This document shows positions 32,314-40,897 of a DNA stretch of 64,000 bases, piece after piece; the stretch's first letter is position 1, and the number at the start of each line of letters is the position of its first letter. The translations under genes and the position numbers were made by a program. Origin of the DNA: CAYIHX01 sp964363305 (lineage in GTDB: Bacteria > Bdellovibrionota > UBA1018); assembly GCA_964363305.1 (NCBI GenBank), contig CAYIHX010000018.1, positions 1 to 64,000 on the forward strand, in the 5' to 3' direction. The notes below the pieces were generated by a model. The model saw only the letters and a list, made by a program, of their open reading frames with translations. It ran no database searches and had not been told where the DNA came from.

Positions 32314-32958
32314 ATGCTTTCGCTTCTCCTTGTCCTGACCTTGGCATCGACCTCACACGCCGCACAGAAAGAGGCCGTCGTCGCACCTGTCGGGGTGTTG
32401 ACGTCACGGCTGCCTTTTCCGGCTTATCTCGGTGTCGATCTCTCGATGGGTTACGCAAGCTCGGTCCCGGCGGCAGGGATTGAGGCGCCAGCACTGGTCA
32501 AATTCGATTTGGGACTGATCGCGGCGTATTCGTTTGAGAAGCTTCTTCCAGGATATTTTGGCGGCTTTTTGGCCGGTTTGCGGATGGATTTTCAGTGGAT
32601 CAATCAGTATTCCAACACCACCGCCTCGGGTGGAAATCACCGGGGCTATCGATGGAACATCGTTTCGCCTGTGGTCGGTTATCGGATCGCACGGTTTCTA
32701 ACCACGGTCGATTTTCAGTTCTTGGGCCACTATTCTCTTCTGACGGCGGAATCGTTTTCGGGGAGTGCCGTGGTGTTTAAAGGGCCGCTCGGATTTCGGT
32801 GGGCGGGAAGCTATCGAGTTTGGGATGGTTTACGTCTTGGTGCGTCAGCCGATTATACGACCTTTGGGGCGCGTTCGAGCGTGAGCGGCGTGGATGTCAG
32901 TCTTTCCTCGCGTAAGGTATTTTGGCAGCTGGGTCTGCTGGCGATTTACGATCTTTAA
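32314..32958 (+). CDS. outer-membrane beta-barrel protein
   Basis: 214 residues. Signal peptide MLSLLLVLTLASTSHAA, then alternating amphipathic strands (YLGVDLSMGYASS, FLAGLRMDFQWINQY, FKGPLGFRWAGSYRVWDGLR, LGASADYTTFG) and a terminal strand FWQLGLLAIYDL. The final residue is not the canonical Phe/Tyr/Trp but the strand pattern is clear. It is a small barrel of about eight strands by length. The function is not readable. It diverges from the hydrolase gene across 105 bases, which should hold both promoters. Confidence 0.72.
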   Translation: MLSLLLVLTLASTSHAAQKEAVVAPVGVLTSRLPFPAYLGVDLSMGYASSVPAAGIEAPALVKFDLGLIAAYSFEKLLPGYFGGFLAGLRMDFQWINQYSNTTASGGNHRGYRWNIVSPVVGYRIARFLTTVDFQFLGHYSLLTAESFSGSAVVFKGPLGFRWAGSYRVWDGLRLGASADYTTFGARSSVSGVDVSLSSRKVFWQLGLLAIYDL

Positions 32959-32978
32959 AGATCTCAGGAGTAGAGCCG

Positions 32979-34268
32979 ATGGCGCGCAAGATTTCAATAC
33001 GAGTTCAGCTGGGATGGATGGGCGTTCTCGCCGCCCTTGGGGTTTCCGCGCAGGCGTGGATGGGCTGTGGCCAGACGGGTGGGACGGCGGTTGGGAGCTG
33101 TAGCTGGGAAAGTGCTTCGACCACTTTGGACGATTACGAGCGGGTGGCTGGCGCAAATAAAATTAACGGTGCGACAGCGATTACCGCAATGGGAGCGGAT
33201 CTCTTCGTCGGAGGTTATGGCGAAGATACCGTTGGATCGTCCAATCGACACTGGGTGGTTCGGAAGTCGAGCGACGGCGGCGCGACGTGGACTACCGTCG
33301 ACGATTATGAGTATCCCGGCAGCACGGATGCTTATCATAACCTAGGGAGTTTGGTGGCAATGGGGACCAACCTCTATGCCGCGGGCCTGGCCTCTGATGG
33401 CGTCTATCGATGGGTGGTCCGGAAGTCGACGGATGCCGGTGTGACCTGGACGACGGTGGATGATTATCGGCTGGCCACCGGAACAGCGGCTTACGCGATG
33501 TCGATGACCGTGAGCGGTTCGACCCTTCTGGTGGCGGGAGTCGCTTACGATACCGCAGGCGTTTCGAATGGGCATTGGGTGGTGAGACGGTCGACCGATG
33601 AGGGCACGACTTGGGCGACGGTCGATGATTATGTATATGCGGCAGATAAAAGTAGCGCTGCGACCGGAATCGTGGCGGATGGCTCGACGGTTTACGCTGT
33701 TGGATCGGGCGGCATAGCCAGTGAGATGACTCACTGGGTGACGCGAAAATCGAGCGATGGCGGGTCGACGTGGGTGACGGTGAATGACTTCGACTACTCG
33801 ATCGGCGCGGTCGGCATCGCGCCCGGTGAAACTGCGCCAACCGCGGTCGCGGTGGCGGGATCGACGGTCTATGCCGTGGGAAGCTGGAATTCCTCGCACT
33901 GGCTGGTTCGAAAATCGACGGATTCCGGTGATACCTGGACGACGGTCGATGATTACCAGTACATGCCGAGCACCGCATATGGAGGAAATTCGGTGGTATC
34001 GATCGTGGCGGTCGGGTCGACCGTGTATGTGCTTGGAGAGGGCACCGAGTCTCCGGGCACCGCTCAGCATTGGCTTCTTCGCCGGAGTGAGGATCAAGGC
34101 TCTACTTGGTCCGTCGTCGATGACTTTCGGTACGTAGGCCACGCGTCGCTGAGCCCCATGAACTTATTTGCGGCAAAGGGCGCAGTCTACTCGGTAGGTT
34201 CGGCGATGGACACGACCAGCACGCCTAATGAGCATTGGCTGGTGCAGCGGTTGAGTTGTGTCGATTAG
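32979..34268 (+). CDS. exported Asp-box beta-propeller protein
   Basis: The start at 32979 has CAGGAG 11 bases upstream; the longer frame overlaps the previous gene. 429 residues. An N-terminal signal (GWMGVLAALGVSAQAWMGC) may be a lipobox. Then come six repeats of ~60 residues with HW(V/L)(V/T)RKS followed by an Asp-box: SSDGGATW, STDAGVTW, STDEGTTW, SSDGGSTW, STDSGDTW and SEDQGSTW, each ending near VDDY. Asp-boxes mark sialidase-type six-bladed propellers, and six copies fit one propeller. No sialidase catalytic Arg triad was identified, so binding rather than hydrolysis is more likely. The gene converges on the ALDH gene with a four-base overlap. Confidence 0.82.
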   Translation: MARKISIRVQLGWMGVLAALGVSAQAWMGCGQTGGTAVGSCSWESASTTLDDYERVAGANKINGATAITAMGADLFVGGYGEDTVGSSNRHWVVRKSSDGGATWTTVDDYEYPGSTDAYHNLGSLVAMGTNLYAAGLASDGVYRWVVRKSTDAGVTWTTVDDYRLATGTAAYAMSMTVSGSTLLVAGVAYDTAGVSNGHWVVRRSTDEGTTWATVDDYVYAADKSSAATGIVADGSTVYAVGSGGIASEMTHWVTRKSSDGGSTWVTVNDFDYSIGAVGIAPGETAPTAVAVAGSTVYAVGSWNSSHWLVRKSTDSGDTWTTVDDYQYMPSTAYGGNSVVSIVAVGSTVYVLGEGTESPGTAQHWLLRRSEDQGSTWSVVDDFRYVGHASLSPMNLFAAKGAVYSVGSAMDTTSTPNEHWLVQRLSCVD

Positions 34269-35722
34269 GCTTTGAACCGCATCACCGTCTTGGTTTCCGA
34301 AAATTCCTGCATCGTGTAGCGCACGCCTTCTCGCCCCAGCCCGGAGCCCTTCATGCCGCCGTAGGGTTGCTGATCGGCCCGGTACGTGGGGACCTCGTTG
34401 ATCAACACGGCTCCGACTTCGAGTTCTTCGATGGCCTGGCGAATCCGTCTTTCATCCGAGGTAAAGACCCCGGCCTGCAGCCCGTATTGACTGTCGTTTA
34501 CCGTCTGGATAGCCGCGGAAAACTGGTCGTAGGTTTCCAGCAGCACGACCGGTCCGAACGCTTCTTCGCAGTAGATCGAGCTTTTGTGCTTCATGCCCTT
34601 CAGAATCGTGGGCTGGATCAGATTCTTCGTTCGACCGCCGCCGATGAGGCATTGCGCACCTTGAGAGATGGCGTCCTGGATCCAGGATTCCAGGCGGTCC
34701 GCTGCTCGTTGATCGATGACGGGCCCGACCGTCACGGACTTTTCACGAGGGTCACCGCACTTGAGCTTTCCGGTCTCGGCGACGATTCGTTTCTCGAATT
34801 CCGCCGCGATGTTTTGATGAACGAGGATTCGTTGCACAGAAATGCAGGATTGGCCTGCGTATCCGAAGCCGCCCGCGACACAGCGTGAAACGGCTCGGGT
34901 CAAGTCGGCATCGTCGTGAATAATGACTGCCGCATTGCCGCCCAGCTCAAGGGTGACCTTCTTCCCCGTGGCGGCTCGCTGCAGAGCCCACCCGACCGGG
35001 CCGCTTCCGGTGAAGGTGAGAATCGTCATGCGCGGATCGGCGACCGCTTGGGCGGCCACTTCGTTTGAGCAGCTCACGACTTGGAAAGTGGCCAGATCGA
35101 TGGTCTCCTTCGCGTCACTCGCCGTTCGCGCGGCCTCCTCAAACACTTGCGCCAAGAGCACGGCCGCGCCCGGAGCCTGGGGGGCCGGCTTGATCAGAAT
35201 TGAAACACCGGCGGCGAGCGCGGGTGCGACTTTGTGGGCCACCAGATTGAGAGGAAAATTAAAAGGCGTGATGCCCAGCACCGGGCCTCGCGGCACCCAG
35301 TGCACGACGGCAGTCTCTTCGAAGTCTCTACCGACCGGATCGATGTCCATCGGAAGAAGCTCGCCGACAAATCGGCGGGCCTCTTCTGCCGCGATTTGAA
35401 AGGTATTCAACGCGCGCCCCACCTCGGCCTCGGCGGCACTGATGGGCTTGCCTGCCTCCTCGACCAAAAGGCGGACAAACTCGTCCCTTCGGGCTTCGAT
35501 TCCCAGTCGCATCTGCGTGAGAAGGCGTGAACGAGTGGATCGGCTGATACGTCGGTAGCTGCGAAATGCGCGAGCAGAGGCAGCGAGCGCCTGCTCCATC
35601 TGTTGAGGCGTCGCATAGTGGGTGTTGGAAACAACCGAGTCGTCAAAAGGAGAGCGAATCTCGCGAATGTCTTTCGAGTCGCACCACCTTCCTTCGATGA
35701 AGAGTTTTTGAATGCGAATCAT
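34265..35722 (-). CDS. aldehyde dehydrogenase (succinate-semialdehyde/GabD-like role)
   Basis: 485 residues, normal ALDH length. PFNFPLNLVAHKVAPALAAG and K179 (ILIKPAP) form the NAD(P) site. General base is E259 (VTLELGGNAAV) and nucleophile is C293 (GYAGQSCISVQR). It is the last gene of a minus-strand operon and overlaps the aminotransferase stop region by four bases. Behind a GABA-type aminotransferase it would oxidise the semialdehyde that enzyme makes (succinate semialdehyde, or the five-carbon analogue). Substrate is inferred from context. The sequence resembles the lactaldehyde/glyceraldehyde-type ALDH subgroup more than classical GabD. Confidence 0.88.
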   Translation of the reverse strand: MIRIQKLFIEGRWCDSKDIREIRSPFDDSVVSNTHYATPQQMEQALAASARAFRSYRRISRSTRSRLLTQMRLGIEARRDEFVRLLVEEAGKPISAAEAEVGRALNTFQIAAEEARRFVGELLPMDIDPVGRDFEETAVVHWVPRGPVLGITPFNFPLNLVAHKVAPALAAGVSILIKPAPQAPGAAVLLAQVFEEAARTASDAKETIDLATFQVVSCSNEVAAQAVADPRMTILTFTGSGPVGWALQRAATGKKVTLELGGNAAVIIHDDADLTRAVSRCVAGGFGYAGQSCISVQRILVHQNIAAEFEKRIVAETGKLKCGDPREKSVTVGPVIDQRAADRLESWIQDAISQGAQCLIGGGRTKNLIQPTILKGMKHKSSIYCEEAFGPVVLLETYDQFSAAIQTVNDSQYGLQAGVFTSDERRIRQAIEELEVGAVLINEVPTYRADQQPYGGMKGSGLGREGVRYTMQEFSETKTVMRFKA

Positions 35723-37053
35723 CGGTGCAGCTCCACGAGGCCACGTTCCATGACGTCGAGGCCCTCCTGGAGTTCCGCGGGGGAGATCGAGACGGGGATG
35801 AGAAGTCGAACGACGTTTCCGAAGGAGCCCGCCGTGAGGAGGATGACTCCATTCTCCACGCAGTACCTCGCGAGGCGGCCAGCCGCATCTTTGTCGGGCT
35901 CCTTCGTGCTTCGATCTTTGACGAACTCCAGCGCGCGCATGGGCCCGAGGCCTCGGGTGTCGCCGATTTTTTGAAATTTATCGGCCCAGCCGGAGAGGCG
36001 TTTCTCCAGGCTTTTGCCCAAATTCACGGCGCGAGAGAGAAGATCCCCCTTCTCGAACAGATCCATCACGGCCAGGGCAGCCGCGCAGGCTACCGGGTTC
36101 CCTCCGTAGGTTCCGCCGATGCCGCCGTCGGTCGGTGCGTCCATGATCTCCGCCCGCCCGACCACTGCCGCGATCGGCATTCCGGCCCCAAGGCCCTTGG
36201 CCAGGGTCATGAGGTCGGGCTCAATGCCGAGCTGGGTGCAGGCAAACAGAGTACCGGTTCGACCAAAGCCGGTTTGAATCTCGTCCGCGATCAATACGAT
36301 TCCGTTTGCGCGGCAGAAATCCTGAAGCTTCAGAAGAAATTCCGGAGGGGCTGCGACGAAACCGCCTTCACCGAGCACCGGCTCGAGAATAACGGCTGCG
36401 ATCTGGTCCGCGCCGATTTGTGTCGCGACGACCTCTTCGAATCGCTCGAAACATTCCTTCACGACTCTTTTTACGTCGCCGTTCGCGTTTGGCCATCGAT
36501 AGACGTAGGGGAAGGGCACGCGGTAAACCTCGGGGCAGAAGGGTGCGAAGCCCGCTTTGTAGGGCTTGGTCTTCGAGGTGAGAGTCATGGCCATGTAGGT
36601 GCGCCCGTGAAACGCGTGATCGAAGCAAACGACGGCTTGTCGCTTGGTATGGGCTCGCGCAATCTTAATGGCGTTCTCAACCGCTTCGGCGCCGCTGTTG
36701 ACCAGCAACGTTTTCTTCGGAAACTCGCCCGGAGTGGCGCGGTTCAGGCGTGCGGCCAATTCAATGTAACTCTCGCAAGGGGTGACGTTGAATCCTGAAT
36801 GCAGAACCTTGGAGGCCTGTGCGGTGATGGCTGCGGTGACTGACTCTGGGCAGTGTCCGACCGTCGTGACGCCGATGCCGCAGGCAAAGTCGAGGAGGTG
36901 GTTTCCGTCGACGTCTTCGAGCACGGCTCCACGTGCTTGGGCGAGAAATACGGGCGTCGAATGAAACGGCCCCCGCGCGATCTCGGCCCGTCGGCGTTCC
37001 ATGAGTGCTTTGCTTTTGGGACCTGGAATCGCTGTCTTCAGTTGAATGGCCAT
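35719..37053 (-). CDS. gabT: 4-aminobutyrate-type aminotransferase
   Basis: The ATG at 37053 lies two bases after the ALDH stop; a GTG at 37065 would overlap it. 444 residues, class-III PLP aminotransferase. Key motifs: NSGAEAVENAIK, HGRTYMAMTLTSK, D257 (IADEIQTGFGRTG), PLP lysine K286 (LMTLAKGLGAGMP) and GTYGGNPVACAAAL. It moves an amino group from GABA (or 5-aminovalerate) to 2-oxoglutarate in the cytoplasm. It sits between two ALDH genes, which matches a putrescine-to-GABA-to-succinate or lysine-derived route. The symbol is by family and context, not proof of substrate. Confidence 0.88.
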   Translation of the reverse strand: MAIQLKTAIPGPKSKALMERRRAEIARGPFHSTPVFLAQARGAVLEDVDGNHLLDFACGIGVTTVGHCPESVTAAITAQASKVLHSGFNVTPCESYIELAARLNRATPGEFPKKTLLVNSGAEAVENAIKIARAHTKRQAVVCFDHAFHGRTYMAMTLTSKTKPYKAGFAPFCPEVYRVPFPYVYRWPNANGDVKRVVKECFERFEEVVATQIGADQIAAVILEPVLGEGGFVAAPPEFLLKLQDFCRANGIVLIADEIQTGFGRTGTLFACTQLGIEPDLMTLAKGLGAGMPIAAVVGRAEIMDAPTDGGIGGTYGGNPVACAAALAVMDLFEKGDLLSRAVNLGKSLEKRLSGWADKFQKIGDTRGLGPMRALEFVKDRSTKEPDKDAAGRLARYCVENGVILLTAGSFGNVVRLLIPVSISPAELQEGLDVMERGLVELHR

Positions 37054-37055
37054 TT

Positions 37056-38519
37056 TCAGTACCACCCGATCGGGGCTTCATCGAGATTGATGTTGATTTG
37101 CTTCACTTCGAGATATCCTTCGATTCCGTAGAGCCCTAACTCGCGCCCGAAACCGCTCTGTTTGTAGCCACCCCAGGGCATTTCGTTGTGGGTGGGATGA
37201 TAGGTGTTGACCCAGGTGATTCCGGCGCGAAGCTGGTTCACCACTCGGTGGGCCCGGTTGATGTTCTTTGTCCAAACTCCAGCCGCCAAACCATACTCGG
37301 TATCGTTGGCGATCGCGATCGCTTCCTCCTCGGAGTCGAAGGCAATGACGGCGAGCACAGGTCCGAAGATCTCTTCCCGGGCGATTCGCATCGTCGGCTT
37401 GACGTCGTCAAAGAGGGTGGGTTCCACGAAATGGCCGCGCTCAAATTCTTTGCCCTTGGGGCGTTGTCCTCCGTACACCAGGCGCGCGCCTTCTTTTTGG
37501 CCAATGCTGATAGAGGATTCCACTTTTTCTCGATGAGCTGCGGAAACCAAGGGCCCCATTTTTACTCCTGGGCTGAGTCCATGGCCAAGAGTGATCTTGG
37601 GCATTTTTTTCAGCATCGCTTCGACGAGCCTCTTGTGGATGGAGCGCTCCACTAAAAGGCGCGAGCCAGCGGAGCAGACCTCGCCTTGGTTCGCGTAGGC
37701 GCCAAAAAGGGCGCCATCGACGGCGGATTCGAAGTCCGCATCGGCAAAGACGATGTTGGGATTTTTTCCGCCGAGCTCGAGCGAGATTTTTTTCAGAGAC
37801 TCCGAGGCCATCTGCATGACTTTCCGGCCCGTCACCGTGCCGCCGGTAAAGGCGATCTTATCCACTTTTGCGCTAGTGGCCAGCTCCTCGCCGGCTCCGG
37901 GCCCGGCGCCAGTCACAATGTTTACGACGCCAGGCGGAAACCCCACTGCGGTGATGAGCTTTCCGAGTGCCAAAGCCGTGAGTGGGGTGAGCTCGGAAGG
38001 CTTCAGGATGCAGGTATTTCCGGCTGCGAGGGCGGGGGCCAGCTTCCAGGCAGCCATCAGTAGCGGAAAGTTCCAAGGAATGATCTGCGCGCAAACGCCA
38101 ACCGGCTCTCGAACGACGTAGCTCACCGAATTCGCCGGCACGGACATGGTTTCTCCGTGAATCTTGGTGGCTAGGCCCGCGTAAAATTCGAAACAGTTCG
38201 CCGCGTCGGCCACGTCAAACTCGGCCTCCGCGAGGGGCTTCCCATTGTTCCGGACTTCGAGCTCCGCCAAGGTTTTTCCATCGGCGCGAATGGCTTCAGC
38301 CAAACGCCAGAGCAGCTTCGAGCGATCGAGCGCGGACGTCTTTCGCCAAGGGCCATGATCGAAAGCCTCGCGCGCCGCTTCGATCGCCAGCGCGGCGTCT
38401 TCTTTTGCGCCCTCGGCCACTCGCGCGATCAGCTCGCCGTTCGCGGGATCGAAAAGCTCGCGCGTCTTTCCTGACCGCGCATCGACCCATTTTCCACCGA
38501 TCAACATCTGATTCGTCAT
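37056..38519 (-). CDS. betaine/aminobutyraldehyde dehydrogenase-like ALDH
   Basis: 487 residues. IIPWNFPLLMAAWKLAPALA, K173 (CILKPSE), FTGGTVTGRKVM, E248 (SLELGGKNPNI) and C282 (NQGEVCSAGSR) give the full catalytic set. The PWNFP and EVCSAGSR forms are those of the betaine-aldehyde/gamma-aminobutyraldehyde group (ALDH9-like). It lies in an operon after an amine oxidase and a transporter and before an aminotransferase. Oxidation of an aminoaldehyde from the amine oxidase to an amino acid is therefore likely. It starts 11 bases after the transporter stop. Confidence 0.9.
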   Translation of the reverse strand: MTNQMLIGGKWVDARSGKTRELFDPANGELIARVAEGAKEDAALAIEAAREAFDHGPWRKTSALDRSKLLWRLAEAIRADGKTLAELEVRNNGKPLAEAEFDVADAANCFEFYAGLATKIHGETMSVPANSVSYVVREPVGVCAQIIPWNFPLLMAAWKLAPALAAGNTCILKPSELTPLTALALGKLITAVGFPPGVVNIVTGAGPGAGEELATSAKVDKIAFTGGTVTGRKVMQMASESLKKISLELGGKNPNIVFADADFESAVDGALFGAYANQGEVCSAGSRLLVERSIHKRLVEAMLKKMPKITLGHGLSPGVKMGPLVSAAHREKVESSISIGQKEGARLVYGGQRPKGKEFERGHFVEPTLFDDVKPTMRIAREEIFGPVLAVIAFDSEEEAIAIANDTEYGLAAGVWTKNINRAHRVVNQLRAGITWVNTYHPTHNEMPWGGYKQSGFGRELGLYGIEGYLEVKQININLDEAPIGWY

Positions 38520-38529
38520 TGAGACTCTC

Positions 38530-39420
38530 CTAGGCTCCTGGACTGATGAACATTCCTACAATGATCATGGCGATGCACACCCATTGGTAGAGGGCGATGC
38601 TTTCTTTCAGGACGAGCGCCGCAAAACCCAAGGTCACTACCGGATAGGCGCCTGTGAGCGGTGACACAACGGAGACCGGTCCGAAGCGACTCGCGATGAT
38701 CACACCGAGATCCCCCGCGGCCATCATCCCCATGGGCAGAAAAGATTTTGTCCATTCGCCGGCGGAGTGTTTGCCCTGTCGGCCGTACAGAAACCCGTAG
38801 ATTCCCAGGGTCAACGCTCCGCCGATGGTATTGAGAAAAGCCATGATCGCTTCATTGGATCCTGGCAGGGTGTAGCTGAATTTCACCAGTGTTTGGGCGG
38901 CCCCCCAGATGAGCACGGCGGACGCCGCGTACAGGACCCAGCGTCGACTCGTCTTTTTCTTGGACGGGTCAGGCGGTGAATAGGAGAGGCCGATGCAACC
39001 GAGGATGACGGTCATTACGCCGACGTATTGAAGGGGCGCCAGGTGCTCACCGAGAAAGATCCGTGCGAAGAGCACGGTGATCGCCGGATACGCCGCCGAA
39101 AGTGTCCCGACGATGGTGATCGGGCCCGCGATGATCGATTTGAAGTAGAGAATCCAGCCCGTGCCGTCGAGAAGGTAGGCGAAGAGTCCGACGAGCATGA
39201 ACTGGTACCCCTCGGGGGAGTCGAGCGGCGGATGCCCTTGCGAGAAATAATAGCCGAGATTCACGATCGCCTTCGCCAATACGAAGTAGAGGCAGAATCG
39301 CGCAGGGGGAACTTCCGAGATCCATTTTTTTACCAGTCCCTGCCCGACGCCGTAGAGGAACAGGGCTGCAAGAGCTGGAAAAAGCCAGACCCACAAAGAA
39401 ATCGGATGAGTTTCGGTCAT
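38530..39420 (-). CDS. EamA/DMT-family transporter
   Basis: 296 residues with about ten hydrophobic helices and two EamA halves. Half one has FVLAKAIVNLGYYFS and ITIVGTLSAAYPAITVLFAR, half two has VLIWGAAQTLVKFSYTLPGS and VSVVSPLTGAYPVVTLGFAA. The repeated 'AYP-hydrophobic' motif is the family's hallmark. These inner-membrane carriers move metabolites, often amino acids or amines. ATG overlaps the stop of the amine oxidase gene by four bases. Import or export of the substrate or product of the pathway is inferred. Confidence 0.87.
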   Translation of the reverse strand: MTETHPISLWVWLFPALAALFLYGVGQGLVKKWISEVPPARFCLYFVLAKAIVNLGYYFSQGHPPLDSPEGYQFMLVGLFAYLLDGTGWILYFKSIIAGPITIVGTLSAAYPAITVLFARIFLGEHLAPLQYVGVMTVILGCIGLSYSPPDPSKKKTSRRWVLYAASAVLIWGAAQTLVKFSYTLPGSNEAIMAFLNTIGGALTLGIYGFLYGRQGKHSAGEWTKSFLPMGMMAAGDLGVIIASRFGPVSVVSPLTGAYPVVTLGFAALVLKESIALYQWVCIAMIIVGMFISPGA

Positions 39421-40841
39421 TGCTTCCTCTTGATTTGCTCGACCACGCGCAAGGCGGACAAAATGGCGCCGCTGCTGTGGGTGTTTTCCGTAAAGTCGCC
39501 GGCGAGAAATACGCCATGCTCGGGTTTGCGAATCTCCCGTGAAAGCTCGTCAAAGCGAGAGCGTCCGACTGGCCAGCCGGCGATCGCGCGTGGATGGAAC
39601 CGGTAGAATTCCATGCCCTGAATCTGCTTCGCGGATCCGGGCCATCGCTTGTCAAAGCTGGCGGTCACTTGGGCCCTGACATCGTCCAGGGACATGAGGT
39701 TGTAGCGTTCGGCCGCCTCGCCCGAAACCAGGAGAGAAACGATGCGGGTATCGGTCTCCTGATCTGGGTTGCCTTCGTAGATGACGCCGAGGTCCGAGTC
39801 GGACAAGATCGGCAAGACGCTCTCCCCTTTGTATTCCCAGTGTTTCATCGCGGCCTTCGGAAAAAAAACATGGACTTTGAAATAGGAGCCCCACGTTTGA
39901 CTGAGGATCGCTTGGCGCTTTTTCTCGGAGAGAGGCGGATCAAACTGGACTTCAAACAATCGGAACAGAGGAATGGTGCTGACGACCCGTTGGGTTGTGA
40001 TGGTCGCGTGTTGGTGAGTCCGCTGATCAAGATAACTGACCTCGATCAGGTCGCCCCTCCTCACCACGCGGGTGACGCGCTGATTGGTAGAGATGTGGCT
40101 GGTACCGACGGATTTCGCGAGTGCGGCCGTAAAGGTTTCGTTCCCGCCATGGACGCGATAGCTCTGCTCGCCTTTTCCCAGGAAGATATGGAACTCAGCC
40201 AAGCCGTCGAGCGCCGAAAAAAGGGTCCATTGCGTACCGACTTCACACTCGATCGAAATTCGAATCCATTCGACGACCTTCCTGGGCAGGGTCTGCTTTT
40301 CAAGCCAGGTCTTAAACGACGTATCCTTGAGCTTCATCAGCTCGGGCGGAATGACCTGATCGGGGCGGAGTTGAGCGATCAGGGGCGCAACGCGTGTTTT
40401 GAATGCTTCGAGCGCCTCATACTCCGATCTAAGGAAGATGCGCTTGAGGTAACTCTCCGAGTTTTCGCCGACTCGGAACTCGTTCAGCTTTCCGTCGAGC
40501 ACCATGCTGGAGACGGCGTCATCGACGCTGAGGGGCAGCTTGAGTTCCGTTAGGAGGCTAATCGCGGGATTGCTCGCCCAGTACTCCTCCATGCCGGAGT
40601 CGGCGTAAAGATCGGGACCCTTGGCCTGCTGATAGTGAATGGTGCGCACACGGCCACCGATCCGGGGCGTGAGTTCGAGGAGGTGGTACTTGATGCCGGC
40701 CTTTTTGAGCCCGTAGGCCGTGGCGAGGCCGCTTAGCCCCGCGCCGATGATGACGACGTCGGTACTCTTCGGAGGTGCCGCGTGAGCGACCGAGATCGTC
40801 GCGCTGAGTAATACGTAAAAGAACGTCGTGGTTCTTGCCAT
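39417..40841 (-). CDS. exported flavin amine oxidase
   Basis: 474 residues. A signal peptide (TTTFFYVLLSATISVAHA) precedes the FAD-binding Rossmann motif VVIIGAGLSGLATAYGLKKA with a downstream acidic residue (LLELTPRIGGRVRT). The C-terminus has FAD contacts VFLAGDFTENTHSSGAILSA. It is of the monoamine/polyamine oxidase family: oxidative deamination of an amine to an aldehyde with H2O2 release. Export through Sec would require FAD loading outside or Tat help; no twin Arg is visible (MARTTT). It is the first gene of the five-gene minus-strand operon and diverges from an ALDH gene. Confidence 0.87.
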   Translation of the reverse strand: MARTTTFFYVLLSATISVAHAAPPKSTDVVIIGAGLSGLATAYGLKKAGIKYHLLELTPRIGGRVRTIHYQQAKGPDLYADSGMEEYWASNPAISLLTELKLPLSVDDAVSSMVLDGKLNEFRVGENSESYLKRIFLRSEYEALEAFKTRVAPLIAQLRPDQVIPPELMKLKDTSFKTWLEKQTLPRKVVEWIRISIECEVGTQWTLFSALDGLAEFHIFLGKGEQSYRVHGGNETFTAALAKSVGTSHISTNQRVTRVVRRGDLIEVSYLDQRTHQHATITTQRVVSTIPLFRLFEVQFDPPLSEKKRQAILSQTWGSYFKVHVFFPKAAMKHWEYKGESVLPILSDSDLGVIYEGNPDQETDTRIVSLLVSGEAAERYNLMSLDDVRAQVTASFDKRWPGSAKQIQGMEFYRFHPRAIAGWPVGRSRFDELSREIRKPEHGVFLAGDFTENTHSSGAILSALRVVEQIKRKQ

Positions 40842-40868
40842 GTCTTCTCCCGAGACATAAACTTACAC

Positions 40869-40876
40869 GCGTACAC
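40869..40876 (+). promoter_or_regulatory. candidate -10 of the plus-strand ALDH operon
   Basis: TACACT (40871-40876) with TTACAC upstream lies in the 56-base gap between the divergent amine-oxidase and ALDH genes. The gap is so short that both promoters must overlap, giving one control point for the two operons. Confidence 0.3.
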
Positions 40877-40897
40877 TAGAAAGAGAAAGGGACCGAC

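Noticed and set aside
33342..34142. Minus-strand frame in the Asp-box gene
   Set aside because: Mirror of the Asp-box repeats; no independent coding signal.
35725..36798. Plus-strand frame (357 codons) across the aminotransferase gene
   Set aside because: Shadow of a conserved class-III aminotransferase; no ribosome site and no recognisable motif.
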